Of a stretch of 64,000 bases of DNA, positions 60,551 through 64,000 are shown one piece after another. Location of the stretch: positions 35,602-99,601 of IMG/VR virus record IMGVR_UViG_3300017991_002758. One strand, 5' to 3'. Every line of letters begins with the position of its first letter. The first letter of the stretch is position 1. A program made the position numbers and the translations under genes. Under the pieces are notes generated by a model. That model searched no databases. It saw only the letters and a program-made list of their open reading frames with translations, and had not been told where the DNA came from. The stretch is from a virus.

Positions 60551-61059
60551 AGGCCATTACACTGTGGCCCGAGTGGGCATGGGCCGTTTGCCGCCTGGGT
60601 AAAAATGTTGAGAATCGAACATGGGATTCGAGCTTGTACATGGGTGAACAGTTTGCCATCCACGCCGGCATGGCATTCGGTGGGGCTAAAGGTGAGCGAC
60701 TCACATGGAGAGAAACCTTTGAGCCTTTGGTAATAATGGCCACACGAGCCGGCTGGCGAATGTCCTACGATCCGAAGCGTCATGCGCTTGAAGGGTACAG
60801 TACAAATAAGAGTGCCACGTTCAGCCAAAGCGTAGTCGGTATTCCGACAGGTTCAATCGTAGCCGTTGCGACGTTCATTGGAGCATTGCGGGTTCCCGGA
60901 GATGCACCAGGGGAATGGCCGTGGTGGGCTGAGGATCAGTTTGGATGGACATTCGACGATCTCCTGATATTGCCCGAACCTGTTAAATGCAGAGGCCGCC
61001 AACGCCTATGGAATATACCCGATGATGTTATGGCGAAAGTGGAATCTCAACTGGGCTGA
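60547..61059 (+). CDS. ASCH/PUA-like domain protein
   Basis: A 170-residue protein. The start KAITLWPEWAWAVCRLGKNV, then ENRTW, GEQFAIHAG, a GSIVAVATFIGAL strand and RQRLWNIPD at the end match ASCH-type proteins, whose PUA-like fold binds RNA or modified nucleotides. The family often has ENRtw and a W-x-I-P end. Possibly a regulator of translation or RNA modification. The next gap contains the second operator copy. Confidence 0.68.
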   Translation: MKAITLWPEWAWAVCRLGKNVENRTWDSSLYMGEQFAIHAGMAFGGAKGERLTWRETFEPLVIMATRAGWRMSYDPKRHALEGYSTNKSATFSQSVVGIPTGSIVAVATFIGALRVPGDAPGEWPWWAEDQFGWTFDDLLILPEPVKCRGRQRLWNIPDDVMAKVESQLG

Positions 61060-61085
61060 ACGATCTTCCTGATGCGATCATTATC

Positions 61086-61103
61086 TTGCTTTTGTGGACA
61101 CAA
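61086..61103 (+). promoter_or_regulatory. Operator-like near-palindrome upstream of RuvC-like gene
   Basis: TTGCTT (61086-61091) is followed by TTGTGGACACAA (61092-61103), the exact reverse complement of the site before ssb. No convincing -10 at 17-base spacing is seen. The same CTTGCTTTT lead occurs at both sites, so the shared unit is longer than the palindrome. Confidence 0.55.
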
Positions 61104-61121
61104 AATTGTAGCCTCCATAGC

Positions 61122-61637
61122 ATGGATGTTATCATTGGAATTGACCCAGGGGCTACGTCAGGGTGGGCAGTTTTGACTGTAGAAGTTCAACCAAGACTGT
61201 TGCTGTCCGACAGCATGAGTTGGCCGAAGACTGGAACGCCGAAGGACAATGCGGCGAACACTCCAACAGCTATTGTACGCTCAGTAATTGACGCCATGGT
61301 TCAGTCCGGACATACCGTCATCGGAGCGGCGATAGAGGATCAATACCTCAGCGTAAACCCGGATTCCATGAAGAAGCTGGCACGCAATGGAGGCAGATGG
61401 GAGGAGGCCTGTCGCAGCCTCGGCATCCCGGTTGAATGGATAAACACACAGACCTGGCAAACGAAGGAGCTCGGGACGTGTCGCATCGACAGCAAGGAAG
61501 TGAAACGGCGTTGCAATGCCAAGGCGCGTGGCCTATGGGGAACAAAGGTAAAGGACCACGAGGCCGATGCTTCGATCATCGGCCGGTACCACGCAATCCG
61601 AAAGGCGTTTGCTGACCTCAGGAGGCGCCGCAAATGA
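61122..61637 (+). CDS. RuvC-like Holliday junction resolvase
   Basis: A 171-residue protein from ATG 61122; an upstream in-frame start (61086) would be read from the operator. The RNase H-like triad is visible: Asp8 in IGIDPGATSGWA, Glu72 in AAIEDQY, and Asp145/Asp149 in KDHEADA. It would resolve branched DNA before packaging. No RBS is obvious, so start choice is moderate. ATGA-coupled to a zinc-ribbon gene. Confidence 0.8.
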   Translation: MDVIIGIDPGATSGWAVLTVEVQPRLLLSDSMSWPKTGTPKDNAANTPTAIVRSVIDAMVQSGHTVIGAAIEDQYLSVNPDSMKKLARNGGRWEEACRSLGIPVEWINTQTWQTKELGTCRIDSKEVKRRCNAKARGLWGTKVKDHEADASIIGRYHAIRKAFADLRRRRK

Positions 61638-61903
61638 CGATCCCATACCAAGTTGAATGTCCGTTTTGCGGCCGGACTCTGACCGTGGTGGAAACGACTA
61701 ACCGGGAACAGGCGCATGTCGGTTTGGTCTATGTGTCGACCAAGTGTACCGATTGCAACGCCAGGATCGACGGCGCCGGCGTCGGTGAAAACGCTGCTCG
61801 AGTAGCGATGAACGACAAGCTCAGAAAACGGATCGGTACACGGCCCGAACAGTGGAACATCAGACCCAGCGGAAGGACGCGAAGGCGAGGGCCCAGAAGA
61901 TGA
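61634..61903 (+). CDS. Lar-like zinc-ribbon protein
   Basis: An 89-residue protein. CPFCGRTL near residue 9 and CTDCNARI near 36 form a zinc ribbon like the Lar/restriction-alleviation family, which also has a trailing 'A...WN'-type segment (here ENAARVAMNDKLRKR). Possible anti-restriction function. The C-terminal tail is Arg-rich. ATGA-coupled to the following gene. Confidence 0.6.
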   Translation: MTIPYQVECPFCGRTLTVVETTNREQAHVGLVYVSTKCTDCNARIDGAGVGENAARVAMNDKLRKRIGTRPEQWNIRPSGRTRRRGPRR

Positions 61904-62061
61904 AGAGCAAGGACAACAAAACGAAACTGGTCAAGGTCAGGGTTACCGAGACTGACGAGGCCCGGCTCAAGGAACTGGCGGAAGAGCAGGGTTTGACCCT
62001 TTCCGAGTACATGCGAAGGCGTGGGCTCCGGAGGCGCAAATGCAGGGAAGAGGAGCAGTAG
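61900..62061 (+). CDS. Ribbon-helix-helix DNA-binding protein
   Basis: A 53-residue protein, start at ATG 61900 (ATGA with the previous stop). Residues 8-45 have the ribbon-helix-helix pattern: KLVKVRVTETDEARLKELAE, then LTLSEYMRRRGL. CopG/MetJ-like dimer binding is likely. Its nearness to ssb/RuvC regulon elements makes it a candidate binder of the TTGTG-CACAA sites, but that is speculative. Confidence 0.7.
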   Translation: MKSKDNKTKLVKVRVTETDEARLKELAEEQGLTLSEYMRRRGLRRRKCREEEQ

Positions 62062-62285
62062 TCCGTGAAGAGGCACAATGCCCCGTTTGCAATGAATGGT
62101 TCGAGCTTAAATGCGAGGACTTTATCGCGCCGTTCGTCGAGCGCGACGACCTGGGTAACGAGATTGTCTCGCCGGTCCACGTATGGGGTTGGTGGTGGAA
62201 GGACACCCACAATGGAGGTGGGTGCCCGGGATGTGGCGCTGTGGTTCTGGTCGAGAGCGAATGCAATATAAGGAGGGTCGTATGA
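62040..62285 (+). CDS. Small zinc-ribbon protein
   Basis: An 81-residue protein with ATG 62040 behind CGGAGG. CPVC near residue 14 and CPGC near 62 make a split zinc ribbon with a Trp-rich middle (VWGWWWKD). It overlaps the preceding gene by 22 bases and the next by 4. No family. Confidence 0.55.
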   Translation: MQGRGAVVREEAQCPVCNEWFELKCEDFIAPFVERDDLGNEIVSPVHVWGWWWKDTHNGGGCPGCGAVVLVESECNIRRVV

Positions 62286-62794
62286 ACGGTCAGTCACCAA
62301 AGTTGAATGGAAGAACGCCGGCCGTCGCGCTGGTGATTGCAATAACCAGTTTGATCCCGTCAGTGACCGGGTTGGTTACAGCAATCCGCGACAGCGGAGA
62401 GGACGACGCGGCAATGGCATATCAGCTACTCGCCCAACGCATTGATTTCCTTGAGAAACAAATAGCAAAAAGCGAGGAGGCATATGCCAGTGAAATTGCT
62501 GACCTAGAGGAGGATCTTGAGCAGGCGCGTGAGATGACACGTAAGATGGTCAACTGGGTCAAGGTGCTGGAAGATCAGATAGGGACAATGCCGACGGCCG
62601 TTGCATCGCGACCTCCATCCAGGAGACCGGCCGCGGCCTCGTTGCCGATTGAAAAACCAACGGCAGAGGATCTATTGATAGACTTGGATATTGAAGACGA
62701 GGAAGAGGCAGAGGAGCCGGAGTTGCCGGCGCCTCAAATTCAACAGCAGTCACCGCTTCCACCTTCGCTGGATAGTGCGAAGGCGAAACAGTGA
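62282..62794 (+). CDS. Membrane-anchored coiled-coil protein
   Basis: A 170-residue protein starting behind AAGGAGGGTC. Hydrophobic segment at about 13-33 (VALVIAITSLIPSVTGLVTA), coiled coil at about 44-95, then a Pro/Ala/Ser-rich, acidic C-terminal tail. Could be an inner-membrane spanin-like or phage-surface protein; nothing decides. Confidence 0.55.
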   Translation: MNGQSPKLNGRTPAVALVIAITSLIPSVTGLVTAIRDSGEDDAAMAYQLLAQRIDFLEKQIAKSEEAYASEIADLEEDLEQAREMTRKMVNWVKVLEDQIGTMPTAVASRPPSRRPAAASLPIEKPTAEDLLIDLDIEDEEEAEEPELPAPQIQQQSPLPPSLDSAKAKQ

Positions 62795-62812
62795 TGCATA
62801 TTTTTGGGCTTT

Positions 62813-62845
62813 AAAATCTGCATACTGGCGCGGAACGCAGATTTT
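62813..62845 (+). repeat. 9-bp perfect inverted repeat in small gap
   Basis: AAAATCTGC (62813-62821) and GCAGATTTT (62837-62845), 15-base loop. It lies after the coiled-coil gene and before a small zinc-finger gene. Might be a terminator-like hairpin or an operator; the flanking bases do not decide. Confidence 0.5.
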
Positions 62846-62888
62846 CGCGCCTGATAATTTGCGCATGCCCAAGGAAGGGGTTTCAATT

Positions 62889-63065
62889 ATGGACATGAAC
62901 AGGAACACGATGGAAAGCCAGGGCCAGAAGCCGGTTCTGAAAAAGCATCTCAGGGTAGTACAAGCACAGCCGTCGAAGAAGGAGATGGTATGGACCTGCA
63001 ATGAATGTCAGGCCGCGAATTCCATCAAGGACCAGCAATGCGCCACATGCGGAGCGCCGCGATGA
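62889..63065 (+). CDS. Small RanBP2-type zinc finger protein
   Basis: A 58-residue protein. ATG 62889 has RBS AAGGAAGGGG; an in-frame ATG at 62865 lies before that RBS. The C-terminus WTCNECQAANSIKDQQCATC (W-x-C-x2-C...C-x2-C) matches a RanBP2-type or zinc-ribbon finger, often RNA- or ubiquitin-binding in other systems. The rest is basic. ATGA-coupled to the next gene. Confidence 0.65.
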   Translation: MDMNRNTMESQGQKPVLKKHLRVVQAQPSKKEMVWTCNECQAANSIKDQQCATCGAPR

Positions 63066-63349
63066 TAAACTTCAGAGAAATACCGGAGGTCAAGGAGCGA
63101 TTAGAGATCAATCAAAGACAGGTCTTCGACCAACTGTTGCCAGCAATGGGGCAGAAGATTCTTTTGGAGGTTGAGGTTACCGATCCTTATTTGATGCAGA
63201 TTGTCTTGATCTCTGTGGTCACTGAGAAGTCACCGCTGGGCGTGCCTGGCGCTAAGATCCTTGTAGGCCATTTCGATGGAGACAAATCGATCATCAGGAG
63301 TTGGCTCGAGAAGAGAATTGTCGAGATAGATAACGGCAGCGGAGTTTAA
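63062..63349 (+). CDS. Hypothetical protein
   Basis: A 95-residue protein; ATG 63062 overlaps the previous stop. Beta-alpha pattern with ILLEVEVTDPYLMQIVLISV in the middle; no motif recognised. Precedes a 58-base gap with a stem-loop and the terminal lipoprotein gene. Confidence 0.55.
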   Translation: MINFREIPEVKERLEINQRQVFDQLLPAMGQKILLEVEVTDPYLMQIVLISVVTEKSPLGVPGAKILVGHFDGDKSIIRSWLEKRIVEIDNGSGV

Positions 63350-63374
63350 TGATGCGGAATAGAATATAAGTATC

Positions 63375-63394
63375 GGCGACGATTGCCTGTCGCC
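63375..63394 (+). promoter_or_regulatory. Stem-loop before lipoprotein RBS
   Basis: GGCGAC (63375-63380)/GTCGCC (63389-63394) with an 8-base loop, followed directly by AAAAGGAGGG. Confidence 0.5.
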
Positions 63395-63407
63395 AAAAGG
63401 AGGGATT

Positions 63408-64000
63408 ATGAAACGCATTATTATTGGACTTTTTTTCGTTGCATTTTTCGGATGCTCTGCCGAGGTTCCTAGGTTTGAAAACGACGAGCTGGATTCAAAC
63501 TTCGATGTTATTGACCAGTCAGATTCAGATGCTACTGAGGGGACTGACTCCGATGATGACACTTCAGTTGATACCGACACGGACACCGACACCGACACGG
63601 ACATCGACACGGACTCCGACTCGGATACGGACACCGACTCGGACGCGGACACCGACACTGATTCGGATACAAGCTCAGAAGATATAGATGAAGATGGAGA
63701 TGGGTGGGGTAGCGATCTGGATTGCGATGATGAAAATGAGGAGATAAACCCTGGTGCCGAAGAAATATACGATCCGCCAAATGGCATAGATGAAGATTGC
63801 GATGGGCTGACGGACGAGGAACCTTCAGGGGATTCCGACACCGACACCGACACTGACGCGGACACCGACACCGATACGGACACCGACACCGACACCGACA
63901 CCGACAACAAGACCAAGGCGTTCAAAATGGCGGGCGGCAACCTGGTCGGCGGCAGCGGCTCCGAAGCGCCGAAAGCCTGCTCCATCCTCGACCCTGAATG
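63408..64000 (+). CDS. Lipoprotein with Asp-Thr repeats and MopE-type motif (3' end outside window)
   Basis: Open from ATG 63408 (RBS AAAAGGAGGG) to the window end, at least 197 residues. Signal peptide MKRIIIGLFFVAFFGC, with Cys16 as likely lipidation site. Acidic low-complexity tracts of D-T/D-S (about 53-85 and 144-165) flank a MopE-like metal-binding motif beginning DLDCDDENEEINPGAEEI (residues 103-120) and closing GIDEDCDGLTDEE. From memory, this architecture is common in Myxococcota and related bacterial surface proteins. It is not a usual phage structural gene, so it is probably a host-derived moron. Confidence 0.8.
   Translation, partial: MKRIIIGLFFVAFFGCSAEVPRFENDELDSNFDVIDQSDSDATEGTDSDDDTSVDTDTDTDTDTDIDTDSDSDTDTDSDADTDTDSDTSSEDIDEDGDGWGSDLDCDDENEEINPGAEEIYDPPNGIDEDCDGLTDEEPSGDSDTDTDTDADTDTDTDTDTDTDTDNKTKAFKMAGGNLVGGSGSEAPKACSILDPE
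63837..63906 (+). repeat. GACACC microsatellite
   Basis: Near-perfect six-base repeats (GACACC and variants) encoding Asp-Thr pairs inside the lipoprotein. Expansion or contraction keeps the frame, so tract length could vary without loss of the protein. A first, more degenerate tract lies at about 63,560-63,672. Confidence 0.8.

Noticed and set aside
63230-63985. A 251-residue minus-strand open frame of Ser-Val repeats
   Set aside because: It is the reverse complement of the Asp-Thr tracts of the lipoprotein; the + strand frame has a signal peptide, RBS and a MopE-like motif.

Overview
This window is a stretch of a tailed-phage (Caudoviricetes, contractile-tail 'myovirus' type) genome. Every gene I can support lies on the + strand. 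Genes are packed with ATGA or TAATG overlaps or short gaps carrying a strong AGGAGG-type ribosome binding site (RBS), and no intergenic gap exceeds about 210 bases. I saw no terminase, portal, capsid, integrase, tRNA or CRISPR array, so the head module lies outside the window. Composition is moderately GC-rich with a few sharply AT-rich control islands. The best host clue is the final gene, a lipoprotein with long Asp-Thr/Asp-Ser tracts and a MopE-type Cys/Asp motif. From memory, that combination is common in Myxococcota and other former Deltaproteobacteria. The lysis genes also fit a Gram-negative host.

Region 1 (1-27,730) is the late tail module in PBSX/Mu/P2-like order: sheath C-terminus, tube, assembly chaperone (with a probable frameshift extension), tape measure, tube-initiator-like and LysM proteins, gpD-like hub, OB-fold spike, gp25-like wedge, gpJ-like wedge, large adhesin-like proteins, a gpI-like protein, two fibre proteins and several LamG/concanavalin-like proteins. 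The 1,317-residue fibre is built from two alternating sequence modules.

Region 2 (27,731-37,709) is an accessory region of mostly unrecognised small proteins. It also holds a three-gene set: a 530-aa coiled-coil protein, a MoxR/CobS-like AAA+ ATPase and a CobT/ViaA-like VWA protein. A textbook type-I hammerhead ribozyme (33,730-33,792) sits between the first and second of these. A second, unidentified structured RNA candidate (37,055-37,151) follows the set. Three AT-rich promoter/operator-like islands (near 27,850, 32,000 and 37,750) head transcription units here, and many genes have a GC-rich stem-loop just upstream of the RBS.

Region 3 (37,810-46,255) is an early/replication block: XRE-type regulator, a PD-(D/E)XK-like protein with degenerate active site, YqaJ exonuclease, RecT annealing protein, HNH endonuclease, a replication initiator/loader-like protein and DnaB helicase.

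Region 4 (46,292-55,081) holds lysis and small genes: amidase endolysin, SLT-type transglycosylase, candidate holins and an overlapping spanin-like pair, a nested 48-aa membrane ORF, and a Gp37/Gp68-like radical-SAM protein. Region 5 (55,082-64,000) holds SSB, a DNA methyltransferase-like protein, an ASCH-like protein, a RuvC-like resolvase, a Lar-like zinc ribbon, a ribbon-helix-helix protein, many small Cys-pair proteins and the terminal lipoprotein. SSB and RuvC are each preceded by the same TTGTG(TC/GA)CACAA near-palindrome, which suggests a shared regulator.
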